Source: Branchinecta lynchi (taxonomy: Eukaryota; Arthropoda; Branchiopoda; Anostraca; Branchinectidae). Taken from it: DNA of 64,000 bases. Where the stretch lies: positions 16,769,508 through 16,833,507 of the forward strand of contig JAKZAP010000007.1 of NCBI GenBank assembly GCA_023053575.1. Direction: 5' to 3'. A program made the translations under genes and the position numbers. Positions 10,701 to 25,700 of the stretch are shown here, piece by piece (the stretch's first letter is position 1; each line of letters starts with the position of its first letter). The notes below the pieces were generated by a model that saw only the letters and a program-made list of their open reading frames with translations, made no database searches and had not been told where the DNA came from.

Positions 10701-13700
10701 ACTGAAGTTGCTGGAACAGAGAAAACCTTCTATGTCTGGGTTTCAGGCTTTTGGGGCATTTTTTTTACTGCAGATATTTGGCGTGTTTACCATTGCAGGA
10801 CTTACAAACAGCGGACCACTTCCGAGTCTTTTCCACAAAGCTGAAAGTTAGTAAATGCATACTTCACTTCAGAAGATCCTTGGTACTTGATAGTCATTAT
10901 TTTGTAACTGAATTTACTCGTGTCCAGTCTTTGCTAATATATAATTTAACCTGATGAATAGCCCCTACAGATAATCATAATTGATCCACCGTCAGGATCA
11001 AAATCTGGTATTGATGATGCAATTCATTATTAACCTTTTCCTGCTCTGTGACATTTTGAAAAGTTCCGAAATTAGACTGTAATTCCGAGGATATCAGTTT
11101 ACTGATGTCACTCCCGATAACAGATTTATGCAACTTCGGCCAAGGGTAGTATCGTTCGGAAACTGGTTGCATGCGTGATTCGCTTTCCGAACGAAATCTG
11201 TGATACCCTATTGAATCCCTATTTGTGGTTTCCGTCCGTTTTTTTAGTTTCATCGTGTAGGACCGCTCCAATAAATCGGTTATCAAGTAATTCTGCTCAT
11301 CGCAAGGGCTTTTAAGATAATGGAAAGATAAGGCTTCAATCCCTACGACAGATTCCCGGCCCCCGAATGGCCAAAGAAAACTCATTCGGAAAAAAAATCC
11401 CGGTTCTCGAATATATGATTTATAAATCCGAAAGAGAAGAATCTGTGGGACGAACGTTCGGGGGTACAAAGGACGAGCTGGGACGTCGAATCAAAAGAGC
11501 TTGTGTAACTGCCCTTTGATGGCTGTTTTAGAGTACGATTTTCGATAGCGTTTCTAGCCTCTTGATTTGTGTCTCTAGTCTCCTACTAATATCACCGCAT
11601 ATAAGAAGCGTTACCGGCAGGACGTGGAGGAGGCTCAAGGTTTTTATGTTCTTCTGACGCATGCTAACTTTTGTGTGTTATTGCAGAGTGTCCGTAAGAA
11701 GCTGTGGTATTGTGTTGAATATTGGGTCGTTCTGACGACGTTTAACCGTTTTATAGAATGAAGTTTTTGATCCAGTCTGAAGTATAAGGATACGGTACCA
11801 CGAATGCAAAATTATGCCACATCCTCAGCTCCCGATGAAAGTGGTGCCAGAGGTGAACTGATACGATGAGCATGCTATGGCCGTATTTGTGCAAAATGCT
11901 GCTCCCTTCCATCTTTCTCGCTGACTTGCTGATATCACTTTCCATTCGCTTAGGTTTGAACCGATACGATGAGCATGCTATGGCCGCATTCGTGCAAAAT
12001 GCTGCTCCCAATCTTTCTCGCTGACTTGCTGATATCACTTTCCATTCGCTTAGGGTTGAACCGACACGATGAGCATGCTATGGCCGCATTCGTGCAAAAT
12101 GCTGCTCCCTTCCATCTTTCTCGCTGACTTGCCGATATCACTTTCCATTCGCTTAGGTTTGATCCGACACGTGACTGCTATGGCTGTATTCATGCAAAAT
12201 GTTGCTCCATTCCATCTAGTCTTGTTTTTACTTCTCGATGATTTGCCGAGATCCCTTCCGCTCCCATAGTGGATGTCGGTTACTGGCGGAAAGTAATGCC
12301 CGGGCCACATTCAGTCACATCTGTACGTAAATTTGGTTCGTTAATTTGGTTATGACCCACTCTTATGTTTCCTCCTGGTCACACCTGGAACGAAGAAATT
12401 CAAGATATATTACCATCATCATCAATCATTATCTTTTATTTTTATTTTTATTGTTTGTTTCGCTGGACGTGTCAACGAGTGGTGTTGGGGACCGGGTACT
12501 GACGGGGGAATACTCATATTTCCATTTGTATGAATGGCATGTAGAAGTATAAATGCTGTATTTATTTGAAGAAGTCTCTCCATCCCGTGCATTACGAATT
12601 TGTCTTCTCAGCCGGGCTCTGGACATTTTGTTATTTAGTTTGTAATTAAAAAGAACCTGAACCTGAACCTGAATCACACGTAAACATAACCAGCTTAAGT
12701 CAGTGACTGTGGTCTATCATTGGTCCAAAGTTACGTTTCAAAATGGCGGAGATGGATTTTTCCATCTGGTCTATTTTATGTTTTCAGCGTCTTTTCTTCC
12801 CAATTTCGAGCGCAAGACGGTTTTATTACCGCCGTATTACCAGGTGTGAATGTATTGGGGCCCGGGCATATCGGAACGCAAGAATAACTCTGGAAAGCAA
12901 ATTTTGGCCAAAGTCGCAAGAGCAGCCGATAGATGAGATAGCAAAGCTTTCCAGATCGCTATATAATCGTCTGTTACTGTTACGCAGTTGCTACAGCCAT
13001 GACGACAAGGAATGCGGTTCTAATTCTGAATTCGGGAACCGATTTGAAAAATTCGGGAACTGTAACATGGGTTCCGAACACTGGTATCCAGAACGGTTTT
13101 CTTATCTCTTGGCGTTCGCAAGCTGAGAAGTGATATTAGACTTCCGAAAAATATTTGTACGACTATTAGCTCCAGATCAGAAAGGTATCAGCAAGTAGCC
13201 CGGTTTTGCAATGCATAATTAATTGGTGACAGTTTTCTTCAATATGCTCGGAGAAATTTACAGCAATTTAAAATAATAAGAAATCTACTGGTAAATGCGA
13301 AAATCGTTCGGGAACTAGGATAGCTACCCTACCTCTACTGTATGCTTATAAAATATCCTAAATACTTGAGTTTAAAAACAATGCCAAGGCAAGTATAACA
13401 GAAGATCAAAGATTTTCCGTTTACTGTTTAGTTTTCTCAGTATTTTGTAACAAGATTGTTCTCACGACCTTTTTTTCTTTTTCAGGAATGTGTCAAACCT
13501 GTAAAGGTTGAGAAATCCAAACAGGCTTCTAAGGGAGCTAAAATCAAGATCCAACATGATGGTACATATACACAAGAAGAAGAGGTAAGCTGTGCCACTG
13601 CCACTAATTATATTTTAGTCACTGAAGGCTTTAAATCATATTCATTGTCATAGTTCCATCATTATTCTATTGCTCAGATGGGCTAGTCTAAATGTAACAT

Positions 13701-16700
13701 ATTCTATCTTTTAGAATGGTACTGAAACAAAGCTTCAAAAAGCTAGCATAACACTCAGTGATTGTTTGGCTTGCAGCGGTTGCATCACCTCAGCGGAGGC
13801 GGTGTTGATTGGTCAACAAAGCCATTCTGAGCTGCTGAAAGTTTTACGAGAATCGAAGGTATGTTGAAGGGTCATTTCATTCATCCCTATGTTAGATCAC
13901 ATGCTCTAATTGAACTAAACAGATAATTAGTGTGCATTCGCTCCATTTTACTTTTCTGATACGTTTGGTGCTGGTGCAACGGTGCATACGTTTGGTGCAG
14001 TATGCAATACGGCCGAGTCTTAATAATAATAGTTGCGTTTTTACAGATACCATGGTATGTAATACCACGGTCTAAAGTGGTTTTGCAGTTATCGTGCTGT
14101 CTGATACCACGGTCAAAAGGTGTTTTTGCAGTTATCCTGGTATCTGGCCAGTTACAGTGGTATATGAAAAAGTTATCTCACTTTCATCACTTTTTGTCAA
14201 ATTTGTGGGAAAGAAGTTGGCACTTAGTGATGTTACTGAATATCAGTTTTTCTTTTGGGATGACTTCGAAAAGCGCAATTTCGGCAATTATCATTTTTGC
14301 AGAGCAACCATCTATGAGATACCGCGGTAACTGCAAAAACGACCAATTGCAGATCTAGTTACCGTGGTAACAGATACCATAAACGCAGCTAATATAATGC
14401 AACAATGAAAAGTTTGGATTAATCATAATGAATAGAGTTAAAATCATGTCTATTATATACACTTGAAACTATTGGCCGATTAAGTATTAACCGCATCTTC
14501 GGTAAGGTTGTTCAAAGGATCGGCAATGTTGTTACTAAACTCCACTTTTACACATCCATGTGGAATCGTGATTTTGCGAGCTCTAATGCGTGCCCCTATG
14601 ATGACGGTTAATGCCGAATTTTATTAAATTGATCGTATGGTTGGGGCCTCGAGGGTTAATCTGTCACGGCTAAAAACGAATGAATTTTCCATACGTTGCT
14701 GCATTTCAGTTCAAAATTCCGGAATAAAAAAGACCATTCGTTAAGTCTGGTAATATGTCATCTCGTCAAAGTACACTAGAGAGCATATACTAATGGAATA
14801 ATGGAATAATGTTGGGTTTCAGTTATACTTTAAATAAGAGCTAGAAGAACATGAAACGCTTTATTTGTGTTTTTTTCCTTTTATTTACTTCCGGCATTGG
14901 GGTATTCAACACTGTCATTTTTTTTTACTATTTTAGTTCCGTGCAAAGCAGACTTTCTATTTTCGTCCTTTGCTTCTTAGGCTCTGCAATAAACTCAGTT
15001 TCTGGAGGGTTACTGTCATAATGGTTCTAGTCAGCGGTGAAAATAAGGGGGGGGGGGTCCTGTTTTACCGACAAACGCTTTCATAATTCTGTTTCTGATA
15101 CCGACAAAAGCTCTGTCGGTAAAACAGGAAACTTCTTGTTGTGAAATCGGCAGCGTTTGTCGGTCCGGCACACTTTATCATTCCTTGTCTGATACCGGCA
15201 AAAGCTTTGTCGGTAAATCAGAAAACTTCTTGTTGGGAAATCGGCAGTGTTTGTCGGTGCGGAGACGGTGCGCGGATTCAGTTTTCGGTACCGACAAGAG
15301 CTCGGACAAAGATATTCCTTAGTCCATCTATGATACCGACGATAACTCTGTCAGTAAATCGTGAAACTAGTTGTAGGGAAATCGGCAGCGTTTGTTGGTG
15401 CCTGGATTCCATTTTCAGTTTCAGCAAGAGCTCCTTGAGTAAATGCATAGTTGCAAGGCGGCCGGTGGGGGGGGGGGGGGCGCTGGGGTGCAACTTTTTG
15501 AGTTTCGGTAAAATTGTTCAGTATTTTTCGATAGCAGGACTATTCGGTATGTTTATGGAGATTCGGTAGTTACACAGAATCCAGAATAAGCTATCGGAAG
15601 ATACCGAATGTTGGCAGTCTTTCGATTCTGAAACAATTCGGTACAATCACTGGGACACGGTAGTTATACAGAATCCAGAACATTGCCATCGCAGTCTAAG
15701 CTTATTCGATATAATAACTGGGAGTCATATTTATTTGGTATGATTGTCATGGTTCGGGAGTTACCACGAACCTCGAAACTCGAAAGAGGTGGAGTGAAGC
15801 ACTGGTCGCAAACAAAAGGACTGATCTGTGATCTACTCGATAGTCCTTACTTTTATTTTGGATTCCAGAAATAAGATCTAGTCATAAATGTTTCGAAAAT
15901 TCCGCCTGCTGCGCTTTTCGTAATATTCTGTTTTGTGGAAGGGCGCGTCATTTCATGCCACTTTTAGGATTAGGATTTCAGAACATGAAAAGCTAGAATC
16001 TGGATGGGAATAGTTAGATTTGGCAGAAGAAAGCTACTTAAAGAAAAAAAAAATTTCGCTTGCGGCGCTAACTTTCGAATGAGAAGTTTCAGACCAAAGT
16101 CGCTGCTACTGCCGGAACGTCGCTCCGTCCGGTTACTGGAACTTCTTAAAGTCTCGATATTTTATCCACGATAAACGGTAGAACTTGTAAGAGAAGCATT
16201 TAAATTGTAGCCTACAGCAAAAAAACAAACAAGAGCTGAAAGCTCATGTGGCACTTGTAAGAACAGTTAGCATGTTTGTCAGATACGGTTTGGAGTTTTC
16301 AAGGCTGGATCTCTCTCCCGATATTAATTTCATCAGAAAATGGGCTTGATCTAGTAAATCTGAAATGGTTATGTCACTCATTGACAACTGTTTCTTCCTC
16401 CAACAATGATCGGATCGGAGGAGGGACTATTTTTAAGCCAATCTGATACAGCCCCTAACATACCTGCAAAGTTTCACGGTCATAGCACATCTGGAAGTAC
16501 CCTAACTCGTGATCATCGGAATTGGGGAAAACACCCCTCCAACTCCCCAACACTGTGCCACGATCCGGTCCTGTTTTGTCAATAATATATCTGCGGCTTA
16601 TGGTTGTTCTTCCCTCCACGTTGCATCCCGGTCTCTCGACTCTAAGCGTTTCACGAGATTTCCCCCCCCCCCCCAAGTTATCGGATCCGTTCCAGACTTG

Positions 16701-19700
16701 AAATTGATCATCTGAGACACTTGTTCTTGAAACTTGACAAGTACCATGCAAGTCTGACCACCCGTTCCAAAGTTACGCATGTCACTAGAATCCGGATTCC
16801 CGATCCTTCCACTACCCAATGATCATCGGATCGGGAAAAGAACTATTTTCAAGTCGACCTGGGAGAATGAGTTATGCACGTTTCTAGTTTCCGGATTCCC
16901 CATCCCTCCACTCCCCACGCGATGGCTGGATCTTGGAAGTGATTATTTCCAAGTTAAACTGGTTGGTTCCCTCATACGCCTGCCAAGTTTTATTGTGCTA
17001 GCTTATGTGGAAGCATTCCACTAGATTTCCGTTGCCCCCCTCCAGCCCCCCCCCCCCCGCCCAGTTACCGGATCTGGTCCGGATTTGAAATCAACATACG
17101 GAACATTTGTTCTCGACACATGTCAAGCTTCATGTATGTCCGATTACCCGTTCCAAAGTTATGCATGTTAGTAGTTTCCGCGTTTCCCATCCCTCCTCTC
17201 CCCCCACGATCGCCGGATCGGGAAAGTGATTGTTTCCAAGTTATCCTGGTTGGGTCCCTTATGTGCCTGGCAAGTTTCATCGTCCTAGCTTATATGGAAG
17301 TGCCCAAACTAGCAAAACCTGGACAGACCGACAGAATGACGGAACGACAGACAGACCGACATAAATTGCGATCGCTATATGGTACTTGAGTATGCTCAAG
17401 TGCCATAAAAAAATGGATTCTCCAAGTGGGCTTCGCCAAACCGCCGCCTAATAGTTGGCCTATCGTCTTTCATGCATGCACTTGCGACACCCCTGCCCCA
17501 GCCCCACCTCCACCACGTGGATGTTAGATCAGGTTCGGGCCTAAAAATACATGTCTAGAACCCATAAAATTTGTACCTTTCAAGCTTTGTCCCAGTCATT
17601 CCATCCGTTCAGCTCGTTGGCGTACTACATACAGTGTTTCCGAGACCTCCTTGCAACACTATTCTGGGACGCGGATAAAATGGAACATCCTTGGCAAGTC
17701 GAATCTGAGTACTTTCTAGGGCCCATGAACCCGTTTTGTTTGTGAGGCGTATCACAAAGTTACGGTGACTCCACCTTCCGCTCACAGTTCTTTGGATATC
17801 GTTCGAACAGGGAAGCAGCAAATTTAAGGCATCTGCTCTTATCAGCCATCAAGTTTCCGTAAAACTGGATTGCCCGTTCACTTCACCTGTACTACATCCT
17901 CATACCAAATTTCAACAAAATATATCTCAATTCCTTTGAGCGTTACCGTGGTAACAGAACAAACTTTACGAAGTCATAGGTGCTGACGATTTGTAATCCC
18001 GATTTTTGGCGCTTTTTGCCGGTAATTTGATCAATCTTGCCGGTAAAATGCTTGCCCCCCCCCCCCCCCCCACGAAATTGGGCTAGTTTTGCCACTGGTT
18101 CTAGTACAACATCTCTGCCAAAAGCTGTGTTCGTTGCACTACGGACTGTCTCTGGTATTTTGTCACCGGTGTCCGGTTCTTCTCTTGTAACGCGTTTTTT
18201 TTATTCACCCGTGGGTAGTCACCGGTGAGCGCAAAAACGGCCTAAATTGTCCTTGCCAACTTCTCGGTAAAGCCGGGCTCCGGAGCAGGTTCTGGCTAGT
18301 CCGCACCGGTGAGATAAAACCGGATACCGGTTACTTCAAAAACGGGTGATGAGACTGATGAGTAGTCAGCGGTGGATACAAAAACGCCCTATAAGACGCC
18401 TAATAACCATGTATGACGATCCACCACTATTTTTGTTAAAAGATATCATAGAATTAAACGAAATAATTTAGTCCCATGACAAAGAACGCGGCTAAAACCT
18501 CCTTTCTTCTAGAATCCAGATACCATTGGTCCTTCGAATGTAGTTGTCTCTATTTCTGTTCAACCAGTAATCTCCTTGGCCGAGAAGTATTGTGTGACAA
18601 CAGATGACGCTGCTTCGTACCTTATTGGTAAGAAATTTGAGCGAACCGGAAAATTTAGTTGTATTTACGAGAAGAATGCCTGAAGAGGCGCCACGAGGAA
18701 GAGGCTCAAAATAATTACATTTTCAATCGATCAATCAATCAAGTTTATTCCAAATAGCTAAAAGCTAGAAGTGGAATACAAATTTACAAAACATACACGG
18801 ACACGAAAAACACTTACAAGATTTTACCAGAAATAAATGATGGGATGAAACTACGTAAAAATTGGGCAGAAGAATTAGCAGGATATGGAAAAAATTGATT
18901 GCCAGTATTCCTCTCTAATTTTTAGTTTACTGGTGCTGTCCATCTATCCTCTTCATTTAAGATTGAATGATGAGATAGTCAAAGCACAGTTGACGGACTT
19001 CCCAGTTTACTTATTTATTTATGCTGTGAGGTAGGCCCAAAACTCAGGCCGCAATTTACTCAGGCCTAGGCAGTGTTGGAACTACTTCTTCAAATTTTGT
19101 ACTTAAGTATCAACTAAATACCAATTCGCCTTATTACAGTTCAGCGCTCCAAGTGGACTAGTTTTTGTTAGTCCCCCATTGCCTCATAACCACCACTTGT
19201 GTAGACATAGTAAAAAGTCAAATCCATATGGTAGTGGGTCACTTTCACTTTCTGCTGCTGAGACATAATAATAATAATAATTTATTGGAAAAAGCCTAAT
19301 ACGGCTATACAACAGATTCCTGAAGCGCCAACAACAATTTATAACACTAAAAATGAAACACAAACTATTTTCTTCTTTCCATTGCAGTCAAAACGAAAGA
19401 AACTACCTCACGGATTACACTTTTATTTGTCGACTTTAAGATACCAGGGAAGAGAAGACCACCAGCCATCCCGACTAAACCCAATGAAGGAAGCTCTTGG
19501 CACTGTCCTAGAAGGTGGTCAATGGTATCTTGCCCAGTGCAACAAAGTAGGCAATTGTAATTCTCCTCACCGACCTGTTTTCGCCTATCAAAAACTTTCT
19601 TTCTGTACCGTAATGGAAGAGAGTTATGCAAAACCTCCATTACCTGGAACACAGATGACAGATTTTCTACTCACTAACCTGTGGATCTATTTTACCATGT

Positions 19701-22700
19701 CTGATCCAAGTGCTGATGGTGAGGCATAGGGGGATTAACAGAAACTAGTCCGCTTGGAAGCGCTGAACAGGAATATGGCCAATTAAATCATCAATTAAAT
19801 CAGTCGAATAAGTATTACTTGAATTTTAAGTACCGAGCTTGTTCTTAAATAGTGCTTTTAACTACTACAATTCAGTCGTATAACAAATTGGCAGTTTGAC
19901 CGAAAAATTGAACAATATATATACTGAACTACTGATTCGTATGCTGGTGCAGATATTGGGTAGTTGATTGGAGCATAGCTAATTACTTAAACCTGACATA
20001 TCCCAGTAAATTTTTTCTTGGGAACAAAATAGAGCCTCCAGTATGAACAAGTCCGAAGGTTTCGGCGGGATCCCAGAAAGGGATCTTTGTTCGACTTGCT
20101 TCATTCAGACAATTGGTTCTTGTGAACTTCCTGTCTTCACCAGATTGCGTAAATATGTGTTTATGGCACTTGTAGCTTGGCTCAAGTGCCATAGACTGAT
20201 CACTTTTCGGTCGGTCTGTCGGTCGGTCTGTCGGTCGGTCCAGTGTTCTCGAGCTGGGGTACTTCCAGAAGTGCTAGGAAAACGAAACTTCGCAGGCGTA
20301 TCAGGGACCCGACCAAACTAACTTCGGCCCTTCTTGGCATGGGTCCCCGTCAGGCTGTCAATCTTCAGGGTCAGCGTCGGAGAAGGAAATAAACCTGCAA
20401 TCGGTTTTGTTTCTTCGCTATCGGTTAAAGCTTGTTGCAGGTTTGTTTCCTTCCCCGACGTTGACCCGGAAGATTCACAGCCTGACGAGGAACCTTGCCA
20501 AGAAGGGCTGAAATGTCGGTGCTGTAGCATCGTAGCTGACGTAACCATTATATGCATTATTTGAATATTCATAATGCCTAAGGGCCCATGATGATTGTCG
20601 CCTCAAGGATTTATAAATTCCGAAAAGTATTCATCTTAACCGCAAAATACAGAAAATACTTTTGAGCAAACGGTACATTTTCGTGATCCTCAAGGGTTCA
20701 GAAATCAGTTTTCCTCGGGCGCTTTGCTTACAGATGAATTTTTACTGCCCTTAAAGGAACAGAAAACTTGACTCGGGGAGCTAGCTGACATATCAAGAAT
20801 GTACCCTGAGTCTATATTGAGAGTAAGAAAAATTATCGTTACGACCATTGCAGTTTCCGGGCAGTTTCCGAGAATTCGACTTTTGAGTTAGTAGAAAAAA
20901 AGAAAATGGTTTCTGTGCCGGGAGTAGGAATCGAACGCACGACCTCTTGACTACTACCCCGATACTATGGCCGATACACGGCCAAAGGCCAACTTTTACA
21001 GTGTATAAGTGCATAATGACAGTGCTTAAGGGGCAAGGGCCTGCCAGCTAGCCTTGGGAACCAGGGGGCAGCAGAGACTCAAATTTCTGACATGTAGCCT
21101 CGGAAATGGCACTTTTCGGGGAGGGGGGTACCCACCACCCAATTTAAATTTGGACATTGCAATTTTGTAAAAAGACCACCCAATTTTAATTTGGACATTT
21201 GGTTTTCTGAAATTATCCACCCAATTAAAATTTGGCATTATTCCTGAGCAAACGGAGACCACCCCAAAATAAACAGAAAAAGGATGTTTACATTTTTTAT
21301 TGCAGAATTTTTTGCTTATCAAGTTCAAAAAAAGAGAGAAAAAGTCATTTGCATGTTTTTTCAACATTTTTTTATGAAGATTCCGCCGGTCTCAGTATTG
21401 TTTCTTTAGGGATTTCAGGAAACAATCCCGTCAGAATTTGAAATCCTCAAAAGGTGTGCAATCACTCAAAGATGACATTTACATACAGATACAGGAGTGA
21501 AGGTACTGTATCACTTATGATTTATGTGTATAGTGAGGAACTTGACTAGGCTAAGGATTCCCTAAGCTGAGCTAGGACTAGCCTATATGGGTGGTACCCG
21601 ACCTAGAATTTCTATAACCTCGAACCTGACCTGAAAATACTACAAGCAAACATCCGCACAGTCCTAAATTTATCCTAGGTCATTGAGGGCGTCTTTCTTG
21701 ACAGTTAAGACTGCACTGGTCCTTCCTCTCATTAATTTTAGGCACAACTTTGAGGTTGTAAAAGTTTGAGGTTTGGTACAGGAGTGTGCATGAAGCTGCC
21801 CTTACTATGGCACCACCCACCCCCCAATTGGCCATGGTACATGATCCTGCCACCTTGGATCATGAAGCTGCCACCCCCAGAAAAATCATGCAAATTCCAA
21901 GAAAACAGCAAATTTTGTTATTTGCAAAAGGTCAAGGAACCTCTCTGACCAAACAGCTGGCCTCTAACTTCACCATGTAGCAAAATACTATTTTTAGCAA
22001 AGTGGGTGACTTCATGATCACTTGGGTGCCTATATTCTTTCGTGTTCTCCAGCTTAGCCTTGAACAATTACAAGTAAACTATGGTACCAGCAGAAAGTGA
22101 AGGTTCTAAGCTTCCTTTCAGGATACTCCACTGAATTTTATCTCAACCTTTACTCTTTTTCCCTAAGTCATTTCCCCAAAATAGGAGTTTAGGGTGGCGG
22201 CTTCACGCAGCACTCCTGTACCTCTCCTGTAGATTTACAACAAGATAATCTGGCAAAGCATCAAGCATGCACAGTTTTTTATAGTGCAGGCAGGATGACA
22301 GGAAGTATGAGAGCAGTAATAGTTATCCAAAGGTGCAGTAATCTGAATGCATCCCAGTAGCAACAGGCTGTCACAGGTCCAACTTCCATTTTCCCCTCCC
22401 CTAATCTGGGAGTTTTTAGAATGTCTCGAAAAGAAAAATTAAGTAATAACAATGGAGAAATTTTAATATCAGTATGTCTTAATTCTTATAATTTCAGGCT
22501 ACTGAAATACTGAGTTCTTGGGAATAGTGTTCCAACGTCTGAGCACATGCCCCAATGCATGGGCATGGTGCTCGTATGTTGGGGCACCATGTCCTGCAGC
22601 AATGCCATGGAACCCCCTTTTTGAATAGCTAATTTCCATTTCAGATTTTCAGTTCAACAGATTTTCATGGGGTATCGGGCCATTCCTGCAGGGCATGGTA

Positions 22701-25700
22701 CTCCCAATGTATGAGCACAATGCCCATACGTTGGGGCATGCCTAGAGGTTGGGACACCATGCCATAAAAAATGAGGATTTGTGTGTGACTGGCTTGGCTC
22801 CTGCACTTAAAGTTCACTTGCTTCATTCGAGCTTGGCAAAGCAAAGGAATTAAAGCTTGATTTCTGCCCATTTGTCATCATAAGCCTGTCCACTAGGCTA
22901 GAGGAGATTCGCTGTAGTTTTAGCATGAAAAAAAAAGAAACAATATGTATTCCTAAGGAAGTGACCATTCAGTCACCATAAAGTAGTTGCACTTGGAAGG
23001 TGTTACGAAGAAAGAGTCCATAAGATAGCTTGATAGGTTTGCAGATCAAGATCTGCAACAATTAACATAGCTTTTGTCAGTTTGTCGAATCCACAGTTGT
23101 GTGAGAATTTTTATTTTAGTCAGTAATGTGTGAAATTGTTACATCCACTGGGAATATTTCTGGTACTTGTCTGCCAACTACCTGCAGCCCAAACCTAGGC
23201 AATCTGGCACTATCTTATCTAGTTATGAATGAGAGTCTCTTCAAATCTCTCAAACTGCTCGTCCAGAATAACAAAACATTGTCTTATACATTTAGGACTT
23301 TGAAAGAATTGCACTTTGTGTACCAGAAAGAGATTTACAGATGGCAAAATATAAGCATCACGAGAACAGGCCATGCAGCTCACAATGTCAGACAAACAGA
23401 CAAGAGTTTGTGAACTTAGCAATTCTTACTTCTGAGTTTAAGGAGAGGATGATGCTAATATACCTACTTCCTAGTCAAGCATGTAGTTATTATCATGTCA
23501 GAATAAAAGTAGTTTATACCTTGAAGCTATTAAGAAGAAAGAGTCCATATATTAGCTTGATAGGTGAAGAGTAGGTTGTCACCATAAAAATACGTCTAAA
23601 ACCATACAGCAGCATAAGTTTATTATCTTCTGAAGTTGGCTATTTGGGTCTAACTTGATGTTCTTTCCAGGGCATAGTCAGTGATCAAGAAACAGTACCG
23701 CCTGGACTAGCATCATCGGTAACTCTGCGATGGATACAGAAGTAGGCTATCAGATAGTGTGACTAAGAAAGAAAGTCCAAGTTGAAAAATTTAAAATCAT
23801 GTGGAATATATAGAAGCTCTTAAAGTGTCTGCATGAAGGAATAGGGGACGCCCATTCAATCATCAACCAGTGCAGATTGAAGTCCAAATGTAATATGTTC
23901 CCCTAAAGGATCTACATATGGAAGCTCTGCCTTGTCAGCAAGAAGGAGTAGGTGAACCCCGTGCACTGTTCGTTATGCATTGGACCTTTAGGCCCAGCGC
24001 CAATAAGAGCACCTGACCAGGAGTCAAGTTCCAATGCTTAAGAATGTCAAGTCTGCTTATAGTGTAAAAAAGGCAGAGGTGGAGTATTAAGTGCAATCAG
24101 TCTATGAAACAGGTGTGCAAAGGAATTATACTCAGCTTCCAGATACCATCACCACTTTTTCGTTCCTTCTGGGAAGCCAGGAGTTCGAGGTTGGTTATGG
24201 AAGGCTGCGTCACAAGAAAGTGTGTTGGAGATATTTCGTGCGTTAGAGATATTTCGTGTTCGTCTCTTTCGAGCATATAGACTGCAAAGGGCTACGATAT
24301 GATAGTGCTTTTCATGACAGAGAGTCAGGTGTGCGACACACATATGGTAACACAATCTTTGTAGCTTCTAAGTAACAAAGAGGGGAGACCGTTGACAGAA
24401 CATACAGTGCTAGGATCCTGTGCACTCCTATAGACTTCAGATAAATCACAGACCATACACCTGTACTTAAAGCAAGTCTCGTAGAGCAGGATGTCCAAGA
24501 ACAGAGAGGTAGTTTTGGCAATGTCTGAAGAAGAATAGAAGCATCTCCTTCATCTTTTGACGGAGGGTCGACCTTGGTCATGGACCATGCTACAAATTTC
24601 AGCACCAGTGACCATGACCTTGGATACCCGATCGCTCTCATCGATGTCTCGCGAATGTTTAATTGCCTAAGTAAGGAATCTTATTGATGCATACCAGTGT
24701 GTTCCTAACGTAAAGTGATCGGCGGAACATATGTGCTTTAATAGTCGGAGCTATTTCATGTGAACTTTCACGTTCTATCTATCATAAGTGCTTTTATTCT
24801 GCCAAAGTTGCCTTTAAAAACTGTGTTGCTTTTACTTTTTGTGGTCTTCGTGACGGAAGATTCCTGGTGTAAAATAAAATCATCTTTTAAACCAAGCCAG
24901 ATCGGATTTCACTCCCTACAAACAGACAGATGCTTGACTGTATGTTTGAGTTGGTATAGGTGGATAGTAATATCATTTAATATTCTGATTGACACAACAT
25001 TTCCGGTCAAGCCACTCCAGTGCACTTCCTCTCATTTAGTTGGATTATAAAGTTTATCGATGCTTCTGTGACTGGCCCGTTGGTTGGTCTTACCGTGATT
25101 CTTGCTTGATGTTACTTAACGTGCTCCTAAATATTGAATTTGGTGTTACCTAATTCGTTGAAACACAATTAAATTACCCATTTTCAAATCATATTTTGTC
25201 TTCCATACCCAGGTGCGAATTGCGTACTCACTCACTTATATCCTAGTATGAGGTCACAAGCCGTGCAAGTCTCCCTAGCGAAAGCAGCTGACGAACCAAG
25301 AATTGCAACGAATTTTGCTCTTTCGTAAAGGGCATCAGGAGTTGAAGATAGGACAGGGTGGGGAATGTGGTCCACCAGTCTCATTCGCGGAACACACCAG
25401 TCTCACTGTTTTGAACCATCAGTCTCAGAAAAATGGCGCCGGGAACCACCAGTCTCGGAAACGAGACCAACAGTCTCAAATTCAGACCAACAGTCTCATC
25501 TAATTTCCAATTTATTTAAAGTATAAAAGTGTTTTCTTTGTTTTTCTCTGTCAGTCCCTTGAATTACGCGCTTGTGTCAGCACTACAGGTAGAGTGAAGC
25601 TTGGGCTTTCAATACATGTATTCATCTCTGCTATTGGCTTGGTACTTCTCAGTGAGTAGGGCTCTGAAAAAGCAAACAAATTTATTTTTTTGTTTTCTGT

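Noticed and set aside
11751..12310. Three antisense frames with repeated [17 protein letters not shown] peptides
   Set aside because: They follow from the 102-bp minisatellite, whose period keeps the frame open. There are no splice sites or flanking coding.
15141..15569. 142-codon plus-strand frame
   Set aside because: It spans the 93-bp minisatellite and a 14-G run; the repeated peptide CWEIGSV is a repeat artefact.
20800..20995. A functional tRNA gene
   Set aside because: Box-like sequences only; the arms do not pair into a cloverleaf, so a SINE is likelier.
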